DNA of 64,000 nt, taken from positions 159,297 to 223,296 of the forward strand of contig NZ_QFWT01000008.1 of the NCBI RefSeq assembly GCF_003144035.1, written 5' to 3'. Below are positions 28,281 through 36,218 of the stretch, piece by piece. Position 1 is the stretch's first letter. Each line of letters opens with the position of its first letter. This stretch comes from Vibrio albus (GTDB lineage Bacteria; Pseudomonadota; Gammaproteobacteria; Enterobacterales; Vibrionaceae). Position numbers and translations under genes: made by a program. The notes under the pieces were generated by a model that saw nothing but the letters and a program-made list of their open reading frames with translations, was not told where the DNA came from and ran no database searches.

Positions 28281-28571
28281 TTAATTTTGCATCTGAGTAT
28301 CCATTTCATTTTCGATTTCTTTCCGCATATTCATGAGCTTAACGGCAGAATCGCGCAGTCGGATGTCTTCTTCGGTAACGGGGGGCCATTCAGGGATACG
28401 GCAAATATCAGTTGGGAATGTTTTGAAGTGGCTATGATTTTTGTCTTGAAGGTAATGTTTGACAGCAACTAGAAAGCGCTGAACGTTACTGTACCCATTT
28501 TGGTTTGCTACCCGAATGAAGAAGCTTTCTAATGATTCATCATCGTTCGGTGTGGGTCTCTGTAGAAACAT
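28281..28571 (-). pseudogene. Truncated TniQ (Tn7-like transposon targeting protein)
   Basis: A 96-residue frame whose first 59 or so residues look like the start of the TniQ protein of Vibrio CRISPR-associated Tn7-like transposons: M-F-L-Q-R-P, then [19 protein letters not shown] and F-P-T-D-I. TniQ proteins run to about 400 residues with zinc-binding cysteines, all missing here; the last 37 residues do not fit TniQ. A GAGGT site precedes the ATG, so it may still be translated. No tnsA, tnsB, tnsC, cas gene or CRISPR array is in the window. I read it as a relic at the edge of the AT-rich island; a short dedicated TniQ-like protein is possible. The TniQ match is from memory. Confidence 0.6.
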
Positions 28572-28780
28572 TACTACCTCATCCCTAATTAACCTCCTAT
28601 GACCTAATATAGAGCATAAAATTTGTAGGGGATCATTTATATGTAAACTTTATGATTTTGATTATAAAGTGCATTTTAGAAATACTGCTTCCCATATTCG
28701 TTAGCCCTATACGAAACGTTGGATAAGGGGTTATAAGAGAGGTCTTGTCTCATTTCCCTTAGCTAGATAGAGTTCATTTT

Positions 28781-28800
28781 GGTCATAAAAACCATACTGT
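28781..28800 (+). promoter_or_regulatory. Island operator motif, copy A (response regulator gene)
   Basis: ggtcataaaaaccatactgt. The first of five similar 20-base motifs in the island. It lies about 170 bases before the response regulator start, suggesting autoregulation. Confidence 0.6.
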
Positions 28801-28890
28801 TTATTATATCTTAGCGCTAACGGGCTTAAATCAATCTTTAAGCTATATGAATTGATTACACTAGTAGTAACTGAGAAAGATAGTCACTAG

Positions 28891-28914
28891 CTGGTTTGTT
28901 TGAAACAAACCCAG
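28891..28914. repeat. Inverted repeat in the leader of the response regulator gene
   Basis: GTTTGTTT / AAACAAAC with flanking CTG / CAG complementarity and one bulged base. It lies about 60 bases before the start codon; role unknown. Confidence 0.5.
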
Positions 28915-28972
28915 ACGCTAAAAGAGAATTGTCTGCTCCTACGTTCAATTACATATCCAGGACCTACATAAG

Positions 28973-29686
28973 ATGTTTAAAATTCCAGTTTTAATAGTTG
29001 AAGACATAAAAGAAATGTCTGGCTTGCTTTCGGAACATATTTCCGGTCTTTATCCTTATCAGGTTGTAGGTATTGCACCAACAATAGCTGATGCACGAAT
29101 GATGATTAATCATCTTAAACCATCGCTCATTCTTCTTGACAACTTTTTACCTGATGGTTTAGGACTTGATCTAATTAAGAGTCTGAGAGCTAAGGATAAT
29201 CCGGTAGATGTTATTTTTGTGACTGCGGCAAATGATTCTGAAACTGCTGTGACAGCAGTTCGTTATGGTGCGTTTGACTATTTATTAAAGCCATTCTCTT
29301 TGGAGCAAATTAATAACTCATTGGAGCGATACTTTGAATTCAACCGAAGTGTGTTTATTGAAAAAGATGAAAACATCAATCAATCATTTGTTAAGAGAAT
29401 CTATAACACACACTTAACCCCAGATAACGCAATGACCCATCCCAAAGGAATTGATGCTATTACACTACAAAAAGTTGTTGCAGCCTTTGGTGAGGGTGAG
29501 ACTTATACTGCAGCTCAAATAAGCGATAAGACTGCTATAAGTCGAACAACAGCAAGACGTTATCTTGAATATGCAACAACAACGGGACAACTTAAAGCTG
29601 ATATAGAGTATGGGAAAGTAGGACGACCTCTACGCATATTCAGTAGAGCTCACAATAAATCACCGGCAGTCAATGAGCATAAGTAG
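28973..29686 (+). CDS. CitB/DcuR-family response regulator
   Basis: 237 residues. A complete receiver domain (E10-D11, phospho-acceptor D56 in L-L-D-N-F-L-P-D-G, T83, K105 in L-L-K-P-F) is joined to a C-terminal helix-turn-helix (about 180-225, Y-T-A-A-Q-I-S-D-K-T-A-I-S-R-T-T-A-R-R-Y-L) of the CitB/DpiA/DcuR type. These regulators partner with CitA/DcuS kinases that sense citrate or C4-dicarboxylates; a kinase of that type is encoded at 34432-36042. The shared motif upstream of each transcription unit is its likely binding site. The gene is AT-rich, as is the rest of the island. Confidence 0.9.
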   Translation: MFKIPVLIVEDIKEMSGLLSEHISGLYPYQVVGIAPTIADARMMINHLKPSLILLDNFLPDGLGLDLIKSLRAKDNPVDVIFVTAANDSETAVTAVRYGAFDYLLKPFSLEQINNSLERYFEFNRSVFIEKDENINQSFVKRIYNTHLTPDNAMTHPKGIDAITLQKVVAAFGEGETYTAAQISDKTAISRTTARRYLEYATTTGQLKADIEYGKVGRPLRIFSRAHNKSPAVNEHK

Positions 29687-29756
29687 GGTGATTTATGAAG
29701 AACTACTAATTGATCTTTTAGGTGATATATAGGTCTGAACTAACCCATATTAATGG

Positions 29757-29786
29757 AGCCCCTGAATGGAATCTATTTCAGGGGCT
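29757..29786. terminator. Bidirectional terminator
   Basis: Stem AGCCCCTGAA / TTCAGGGGCT between the convergent response regulator and prpF-like genes. Confidence 0.8.
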
Positions 29787-29799
29787 TGTTGACATTAGC

Positions 29800-30855
29800 T
29801 TAAAGCGACAAATTACCTTCGAAAATTTTCTTAGCCGTTCTGATTAACGATACTGAAGATACTTTATCTCCTTTGCGAGCTACTTTTAGATCAATAAAAC
29901 CAGATGGGTGCTCAATACAGCAATCAACTAATTTGTCTTCTAACTGAACTAGGTTTGAGCTAACTGTTCCTTGATGACAAAGAGACATAGTAATAGCAAT
30001 ACTGCCTGTTACCGCAATCGCTTTGTGGCAGCGTTTAGGTACATAGTAACGAGCACTGATTGTGCCACTGTCTGTTGCGGGTTTAGCAACCAGAACAGGC
30101 TTTGGAATGACTTTATCAGATACATCACCAAGTCCCATCATTTCACCTGCCTGACGGCGTAGAGATTCAAGTTTTTGTGTGAATTCAGTGTCAGCATCAA
30201 GCTCAGCTGGTGATTCATATCCAGTTTTACCAAACTGTGCTGCATCGATAATCATTACTGGAATTGCGGCGTCGACACAGCTTACTTCGATCTCCCCGAT
30301 CTGATCGGTCGTATTTCCGGTTGGGAATAGTTTGCCAGTCTTAGCACCTTCTACTCCCAGAAAGCTAAGCTCGATGGGTGCTCCAGGACTATTAACACCA
30401 CTTATATAAGTGTCTCCTTGATAATTTACTTTACCATCTGGTGTCTGAACGTTAGCGTGAATAATTTTGTTGGTGTTGACGTTACGTATCCGGACTTTGG
30501 TGGTATCCCCCTGAATTTCAACAAGCCCCTTTTCTATTGCAAAAGGACCAACGCCAGACAGAATATTGCCACAGTTTGGTGAGAAATCGACGTTCTTCTC
30601 TTCAATGCCTACCTGTGCAAACAAGTAATCAACATCAACGTTCGGTTGCTCTGAAGGGCCGACAATTGCTACTTTACTGGTCAGACTGTTTCCGCCACCA
30701 ATACCTTCGACCTGGAGTTCATGGCCAGAACCCATCACGGTCATTAGTGTTTTTGCTATTGCATCACGATCTTCCGGTAGGTCGGTAGATAAGAAGTATG
30801 GGCCGCGTGAAGTTCCACCTCTCATCAGGGTGCATGGTATATTCTGCTGAGTCAT
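29800..30855 (-). CDS. PrpF/GalD-family tricarboxylate isomerase
   Basis: 351 residues of the PrpF family (diaminopimelate epimerase-like fold). The family's opening R-G-G-T-S-R-G near residues 12-18, G-I-G-G-G-N-S-L-T-S-K-V-A near 52-64 and the N-C-G-N cysteine motif near 93-96 are present. Relatives include PrpF (2-methylaconitate cis-trans isomerase) and GalD (4-oxalomesaconate tautomerase); the N-terminal half looks closer to GalD. Neither the methylcitrate cycle nor gallate pathway genes are nearby. Next to a tricarboxylate transporter and an aconitase, isomerisation of an aconitate-type acid is a better guess. It has its own operator-motif copy and promoter region. Confidence 0.82.
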   Translation of the reverse strand: MTQQNIPCTLMRGGTSRGPYFLSTDLPEDRDAIAKTLMTVMGSGHELQVEGIGGGNSLTSKVAIVGPSEQPNVDVDYLFAQVGIEEKNVDFSPNCGNILSGVGPFAIEKGLVEIQGDTTKVRIRNVNTNKIIHANVQTPDGKVNYQGDTYISGVNSPGAPIELSFLGVEGAKTGKLFPTGNTTDQIGEIEVSCVDAAIPVMIIDAAQFGKTGYESPAELDADTEFTQKLESLRRQAGEMMGLGDVSDKVIPKPVLVAKPATDSGTISARYYVPKRCHKAIAVTGSIAITMSLCHQGTVSSNLVQLEDKLVDCCIEHPSGFIDLKVARKGDKVSSVSLIRTAKKIFEGNLSL

Positions 30856-30958
30856 AGTGTCCTCTCTTTTATTGGATTAATGTGGGGTTAGAGCTATCTT
30901 CAGCGAAATGAGGAATGAGATTTGAGAGTCTAAAAGCGGGTTGATCGGAAGAAAAAAG

Positions 30959-30978
30959 ACACTATGGGTATAATGGAT
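30959..30978 (-). promoter_or_regulatory. Island operator motif, copy E (prpF-like gene)
   Basis: On the minus strand atccattatacccatagtgt, the most divergent of the five copies. It lies about 100 bases before the prpF-like start, after the tctA terminator. Confidence 0.5.
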
Positions 30979-31003
30979 AAAAACAATTACGACAATTATA
31001 AAA

Positions 31004-31031
31004 AAGCCGTTACATGTAAATGTAACGGCTT
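31004..31031 (-). terminator. Terminator of the tctCBA operon
   Basis: Stem AAGCCGTTACA / TGTAACGGCTT, then TTTTTT on the minus strand, 30 bases past the tctA stop. Confidence 0.85.
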
Positions 31032-31060
31032 AACTGATATTGCTAACGATTATCTACAAG

Positions 31061-32575
31061 TTATGCAGATGCTGTTTTCCTTTCTTTCACTTTGGCAATT
31101 TTATTGCCAATCATTGGCCAGAATACTACTGCTAGGACCGCGATAAAGATAACTACAGTAATTGGGCGTTGGAAGAACGACAGGAAATCACCATCTGATA
31201 TTAATAGCTGGCGACGGAAGCTTTCTTCCATCATGTTGCCCAGTACGATACCCAGAATTAGAGAAGCAGAAGAGAACTTATACTTCTTAACAAAGTAACC
31301 CAAGATACCGAATGCCAACATAATCCAGATTTGGAATACATCATTGGTTCTCGCGTAAGCGCCGATGATAGAGAACATCACAATCATTGGGGCTATCAAA
31401 CCGTATGGCAATCTAAGTACTGCTGCGAATGCCTTAACTGCGAAACGGCCACTGAAGAACACCACGATACTTGCAATCAGCATGGAGAAGAAGATGCAGT
31501 ACAGAAGCAGAGGCTGTTCAGTCATCAGCTGTGGACCAGGTTGCAGGCCTTGTAATACAAGCGCTGCAAGGATGATTGCTGTTGTTGGTGAACCAGGGAT
31601 ACCTAATACCAGAGTTGGAATCATCGCACCACCACCGGCTGCGTTGTTTGCTGTTTCAGGAGCCAGTACACCTTCTTCAGCACCCTTACCAAACCGCTCT
31701 TTGTGTTTACTTGAACGAGCTGCTTCGCCGTAACTTACGATAGAAGCAATGGAACCGCCTGTACCTGGTAGGATACCAACACATGTACCAATGATAGCAG
31801 ACTTGATAACGGTTGCTTTATAAGCGAAAAACTCTTTCAGACTAATACTTTCCAGAGATACTTTACCAGTGTCACCTGTAGTCTTATCGTCACTAGAGGC
31901 ACGGTTAATGATCTGCTTAAATACTTCTGCCATTGCGAATGAGCCGATCATAATTGGGATGTACTCGATGCCGTTAAGGAACTCAAGCTTACCAAATGTA
32001 AGACGAGATACTCCTGTCATTGGATCCATACCAACCATCGCAATGAGAATACCAATAAGTCCTGTTGCCAGAGCTTTTCCAAGGTTTTTTGAGCCTACAG
32101 AAGAGATACATGCCATACCAAGAAGGGTTAATGCAAAGTATTCTGCACTTTGGATCTCTAGCGCGATTGTAGACAGGGCTGGTGCAAGAAGAAGCATAAC
32201 CAGTACTGAGAAAATACCACCGAATGAAGAGCCTGACATAGCAAGGCCGAGAGCTTTACCCGCCTTACCAGCCTGAGACATTGGATAGCCATCAAACGTT
32301 GTCGCTACCGATTCAGCTGTGCCGGGGGTATTAAACAGTATCGCTGTAATTGAACCACCGTATGCTGAACCCGCATACAGAGCAACTAGCAGGATAATTG
32401 AAGGATAGATACCCATGTAGTATGTAAACGGGATCATCAACACGATACCCATTGAGGAACTGATACCTGGAAGTGTACCGAAGCACACACCCAGACACAT
32501 TCCGATAATAATTAGTGCAAAGTTAGCGGGTACAAAGATAACTTGTAACGCTTCCAGCAATAACGAAATGTCCAT
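31061..32575 (-). CDS. tctA: Tripartite tricarboxylate transporter large membrane subunit
   Basis: 504 residues with about eleven membrane segments. TctA-family motifs are visible: G-T-L-P-G-I-S-S-S-M-G near residues 33-43, Y-A-G-S-A-Y-G-G-S-I-T-A-I-L-F-N-T-P-G-T near 67-86, and a second-half repeat G-I-L-P-G-T-G-G-S-I-A. It forms the ion-coupled channel for citrate-like tricarboxylates delivered by TctC. It follows tctB after 22 bases and ends at a strong terminator. Confidence 0.93.
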   Translation of the reverse strand: MDISLLLEALQVIFVPANFALIIIGMCLGVCFGTLPGISSSMGIVLMIPFTYYMGIYPSIILLVALYAGSAYGGSITAILFNTPGTAESVATTFDGYPMSQAGKAGKALGLAMSGSSFGGIFSVLVMLLLAPALSTIALEIQSAEYFALTLLGMACISSVGSKNLGKALATGLIGILIAMVGMDPMTGVSRLTFGKLEFLNGIEYIPIMIGSFAMAEVFKQIINRASSDDKTTGDTGKVSLESISLKEFFAYKATVIKSAIIGTCVGILPGTGGSIASIVSYGEAARSSKHKERFGKGAEEGVLAPETANNAAGGGAMIPTLVLGIPGSPTTAIILAALVLQGLQPGPQLMTEQPLLLYCIFFSMLIASIVVFFSGRFAVKAFAAVLRLPYGLIAPMIVMFSIIGAYARTNDVFQIWIMLAFGILGYFVKKYKFSSASLILGIVLGNMMEESFRRQLLISDGDFLSFFQRPITVVIFIAVLAVVFWPMIGNKIAKVKERKTASA

Positions 32576-32597
32576 TATTTCACTCCGGATTTATATA

Positions 32598-33086
32598 TTA
32601 GTAAAGCAGATAACTAACCGATTCGAAGATACCGATTCCTCGAGGAAGGGGTATACTCAAAACGTTACCAAATACCACTGTAAAGGCGATCGCACCGATG
32701 ACTGTTGTCAGTGCCATTTTTACTGGTTTTCTTTCATTCAGGATGTACATCACTGAAGGAATAATGATAGCTGTACCGAACCAGAAACCCACGTATCCAA
32801 TAGCCATTACAAATACAACGATAACAGCTAGGATTGCCAGGAAGCCTGGATCAAGCTCTTTGATTCTTTCTTTTTCGCCAGTCTTTTCAGTCTGACTGAC
32901 TTTATAAGCTTTAAATGCCTTATAAAGTGAAGGAATCAAAAGTAGAACTGCCAGGATAATTACGGCCTGTGGGAAGCCTGCAGGACCAATTGGGTCCGTC
33001 ATTCGAGCCGTATTGATATCCATCGATTCGTTAAAAAATAAACCCATTACCGCTAACAGGAATATATGAAAGATTATTTCACCCAT
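32598..33086 (-). CDS. tctB: Tripartite tricarboxylate transporter small membrane subunit
   Basis: 162 residues, four membrane segments, with the family pattern P-I-G-P-A-G-F-P near residues 30-37. TctB is the poorly conserved small subunit that works with TctA. It sits 15 bases after tctC and 22 before tctA, all in one operon. Confidence 0.88.
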   Translation of the reverse strand: MGEIIFHIFLLAVMGLFFNESMDINTARMTDPIGPAGFPQAVIILAVLLLIPSLYKAFKAYKVSQTEKTGEKERIKELDPGFLAILAVIVVFVMAIGYVGFWFGTAIIIPSVMYILNERKPVKMALTTVIGAIAFTVVFGNVLSIPLPRGIGIFESVSYLLY

Positions 33087-33101
33087 TTGGATAAACCTCG
33101 T

Positions 33102-34085
33102 TTATTTAAGTCCAACTTTCTTCGCTACAGCATCAAACTTCTTGTATTCAGATTCCCACTGCTTGTAAAAGCCTTCTGCATCAAGATAGCCAGGGCGGAT
33201 ATTTACTAAATTCAGCTCAGCAAAATCTTTGTATTCCTGGGTGTCATAAGCCGCTTGCATTTTGTCAATGAGATACTTTTTAACTTCAGGTGAAGTACCT
33301 TTCTTAACTACAAAACCACGCCATGACCCGATAGTTACGTCATAACCAAGTTCTTTAGTAGTAGGTACATCTTTGAATGTATCGATTTGAGTGATGCGCT
33401 TCTCGTTCAACACAACAACAGGCTTCACTTTGCCATCTTTAATGTAGTTAACAGCTGATACAATCTTATCCAGGTAGATATCGACTTCACCACCAAGCAC
33501 CGCTGCTTTAACTTCAGAACCAGATTTATAAGGAATAAACTTAATCTGTACACCGGTTTGGTCTGCCAGAGCATTAAGAGTTAAGTCATCTAAACCTCCA
33601 GGGCTTACACCACCAAATGTGACAGGGTTATTTTGGCCATATTTAACCAAGTCTTCAAAAGAGGAAAATGGACTGCCTTCTGGTAGACACAGAACATAGA
33701 TATCTGACTGAATACGGGCAAGAGGTTCAAAGTCACGCATAAACTTGACGGCGCTACTTACTCCTAGAGCATCGGCAATGATCATTGATGGAGTAACTTC
33801 AAGGATGGTGTATCCATCGTTTGGTTTCTGTGCGGCGTAAACCATACCAACAAGGCCACTACTTCCTTTTTTATTAATGGCCTGAATCGGTTGGGACATA
33901 TCATTAGCCATCAGAGTGGAAAATTTGCGTGCAAAAGTGTCACTGGCTCCACCTTCACCGAAAGGAATAATCATTTCAATAGGTTTTGTAGGGTATGCTG
34001 CAGTATCTTCTGCTTTATTTTCTGGTCCGCAGCCTGCAAGTACTAATGCAGCTGCCACACTTGATAAGGCAATTATTTTGTTCAT
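33102..34085 (-). CDS. tctC: Tricarboxylate-binding protein, lipoprotein form
   Basis: 327 residues. A Bug/TctC-family binding protein: Y-P-T-K-P-I-E-M-I-I-P-F-G-E-G-G-A-S-D near residues 31-49 and the family's D-D-L-T-L-N-A-L-A region. The N-terminus is M-N-K-I-I-A-L-S-S-V-A-A-A-L-V-L-A-G-C: L-A-G-C is a lipobox, so C19 should be lipidated and the protein tethered, whereas most TctC proteins are free in the periplasm. It leads the tctCBA operon with a GAGGATG site before the ATG. Operator copy D lies about 120 bases upstream. Confidence 0.92.
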   Translation of the reverse strand: MNKIIALSSVAAALVLAGCGPENKAEDTAAYPTKPIEMIIPFGEGGASDTFARKFSTLMANDMSQPIQAINKKGSSGLVGMVYAAQKPNDGYTILEVTPSMIIADALGVSSAVKFMRDFEPLARIQSDIYVLCLPEGSPFSSFEDLVKYGQNNPVTFGGVSPGGLDDLTLNALADQTGVQIKFIPYKSGSEVKAAVLGGEVDIYLDKIVSAVNYIKDGKVKPVVVLNEKRITQIDTFKDVPTTKELGYDVTIGSWRGFVVKKGTSPEVKKYLIDKMQAAYDTQEYKDFAELNLVNIRPGYLDAEGFYKQWESEYKKFDAVAKKVGLK

Positions 34086-34206
34086 ATATTACATCCTCAA
34101 ATAAATGGATTTTAAACGGATTCAAACTATGAATCTGGAGGTAATAATATCTATCTATTGAGATAAGGAGTGTGACGATGGCAGATATAGAAACGGAACA
34201 TAATAG

Positions 34207-34226
34207 ACAGTATGGGGTTTATGGAC
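34207..34226 (-). promoter_or_regulatory. Island operator motif, copy D (tctCBA and/or kinase)
   Basis: On the minus strand gtccataaaccccatactgt. It sits between the divergent tctC and kinase genes, 121 bases from tctC, and could serve both. Confidence 0.6.
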
Positions 34227-34431
34227 AAAAGTATCAACTCTCCCCATTATTCCAAATAACCCATTGTTTAATATGGATTTACCAGTCAAGCAAACCTTCA
34301 TTATTTAATAACAACCCCTTAACAAGGAGCAATTAAAATCAAATATAACAACATTATGTGTGGTGTAAGTTTAAAAAACGAGAAATTTATGTATACTCAA
34401 GCTGAAGGTTATTATTAAAGGTGAGAACGCT

Positions 34432-36042
34432 TTGAAACCAATGTCTTTTTTTCACAAAATTTTATTTATGATGTTGTTTGCAGTATTTTGTGTTGTGCTT
34501 TCTTTTGAGTTTATTCTTTATGAAAATATTAACTCAGTGCGAGTGGATAGTATGAAATCTCTCGCCTTAACTCAGGCTAAGTTGATTGCCTCTAATCAGA
34601 ACCTGAAATATGCAATTTATAATGAAGATAACATCATGATTAATCGGTTAATGGAGAATTATGATCCACCTGAAAATATCGACTATGTATCGATTTCTAA
34701 TAGTAATCAGATTCGTCTTTTTCACAGTGAAGGGAGAGGTATTGGTCAGTCTTTAGTAAATGTTGATTTTGATAAAATTCAGGCAGGTAATGATGTTACT
34801 TCCGTTAGCACTGGCATAGAAAATAAGTTACTTATTAAAGCTCGAGTTCCTGTGTTTTATAATGGGACATTTTTTGGAATTGTTTCGGTCGGTATTAATT
34901 ATGATGATGCCATTAGTGAACTTTCGCAGCGATACTGGTTTATCTTGTTCCTTTCGCTAATACTGCTATTAGCATTTGCTATTTTTAGTCAGAAACTTGT
35001 TAGCTATATTCGAAAAAAAATGCATCATCAGAGTCCTCAAGAGATTGAAATGGCATTAAAATTAAGACAGGGAATTCTAAATACCGTTTTTGAAGGGGTT
35101 GTCTCTGTAGACAAAGATAATCGGTTTCTTGTTATCAATGACTCTGGTTTACGTGATTTACATATATTAGATCCCCGAGAGAAAGTGCATGGTTCTTATA
35201 TATCTGAATATATTTACCCTACTGATTTTTTTGATATATCAAATAAAGATGAAGTTACCAATCAGATTATAACGTGTAACGGTGAGGCTCTCATTGCAAA
35301 TCGGAAATTTATGTACAATACTCAAGGTAATAAAACTGGAGCAGTAATTAGCTTTAGGATTAAAAGGGAAATAGAAGAATTAGAACAAACTATAAATGCA
35401 GCTAATAATGATAAAGAAAATTTACGAGCTATAATTCATGAGTTTAACAATCAAATGTCCATAATTTATGGACTTCTTCAGATGGAACAGTATAAGAAGG
35501 CAATGAACTTTATTCGTTCCGAACATAAAAGCAAACAAAGTGATATTTATCATATTTCTAAAGCTTTTCAGATATCTACACTTGTAGCGCTCATACTGAG
35601 TAAGGTTTCAAGAGCTAAGGAACTAGGTATTACACTCGAGGTGGACCCTCTCAGTTGTATCCATTCAGACTGCCTCCCCATTAACGAAAATGAATTAAAT
35701 TGTATTGTAGGTAACCTATTAAACAATGCATTTGAATCTATTGTTGCATCAGAACCTGAAGATAGGTTAGTAAGATTGTATATTCATCAGGGAAATGACT
35801 TGATTATAGAAGTAGAAGACAGCGGTAGCGGTATCAATGAATCTGATATTGGAAAAATATTTCATCGAAAATATACTAATAAGGAAGGACCAAACCACGG
35901 AATTGGTTTGAATTTAATTAATAATATTGTTTCTAGTGCTGATGGGACAATTATTGTTGAAGGTTCAGAACTAGGTGGAGCTTTATTTAATATTTATATG
36001 CCTATCTCTGACAAAAAGAATGAAAATACAACTAATGAGTAA
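34432..36042 (+). CDS. CitA/DcuS-family sensor histidine kinase
   Basis: 536 residues. Membrane segment (about 10-29), periplasmic PAS/sCache sensor (about 30-168), second membrane segment (169-187), cytosolic PAS (about 212-310), then the phospho-acceptor helix with H336 in I-I-H-E-F-N-N-Q-M-S and an ATPase domain with the N-box N-L-L-N-N-A-F-E-S and G-boxes D-S-G-S-G-I and G-I-G-L-N. This is the CitA/DcuS/DpiB architecture, which senses citrate-like or C4 acids outside the cell. The start is TTG, with AGGTGAG six bases before it; the ATG three codons later is badly spaced. Partner regulator: 28973-29686. Confidence 0.9.
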   Translation: MKPMSFFHKILFMMLFAVFCVVLSFEFILYENINSVRVDSMKSLALTQAKLIASNQNLKYAIYNEDNIMINRLMENYDPPENIDYVSISNSNQIRLFHSEGRGIGQSLVNVDFDKIQAGNDVTSVSTGIENKLLIKARVPVFYNGTFFGIVSVGINYDDAISELSQRYWFILFLSLILLLAFAIFSQKLVSYIRKKMHHQSPQEIEMALKLRQGILNTVFEGVVSVDKDNRFLVINDSGLRDLHILDPREKVHGSYISEYIYPTDFFDISNKDEVTNQIITCNGEALIANRKFMYNTQGNKTGAVISFRIKREIEELEQTINAANNDKENLRAIIHEFNNQMSIIYGLLQMEQYKKAMNFIRSEHKSKQSDIYHISKAFQISTLVALILSKVSRAKELGITLEVDPLSCIHSDCLPINENELNCIVGNLLNNAFESIVASEPEDRLVRLYIHQGNDLIIEVEDSGSGINESDIGKIFHRKYTNKEGPNHGIGLNLINNIVSSADGTIIVEGSELGGALFNIYMPISDKKNENTTNE

Positions 36043-36104
36043 CTATGCACCCTGCATCTACCTTGTCTAAGAGTGATAGTATAATTCTGATGCGTTTTAA
36101 TTAT

Positions 36105-36124
36105 GGTCATTAAACCCATACTGT
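36105..36124 (+). promoter_or_regulatory. Island operator motif, copy B (acnB)
   Basis: ggtcattaaacccatactgt, differing from copy A at two positions, 95 bases before the acnB start. Confidence 0.6.
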
Positions 36125-36218
36125 TTTTTTTATTGGGTAACCATGCGGCCATTTGTCACGTTTCTGTCGTTATAAAATGATGACAATAATGTCGTTCATT
36201 ATGACAGGAATAGTAATT

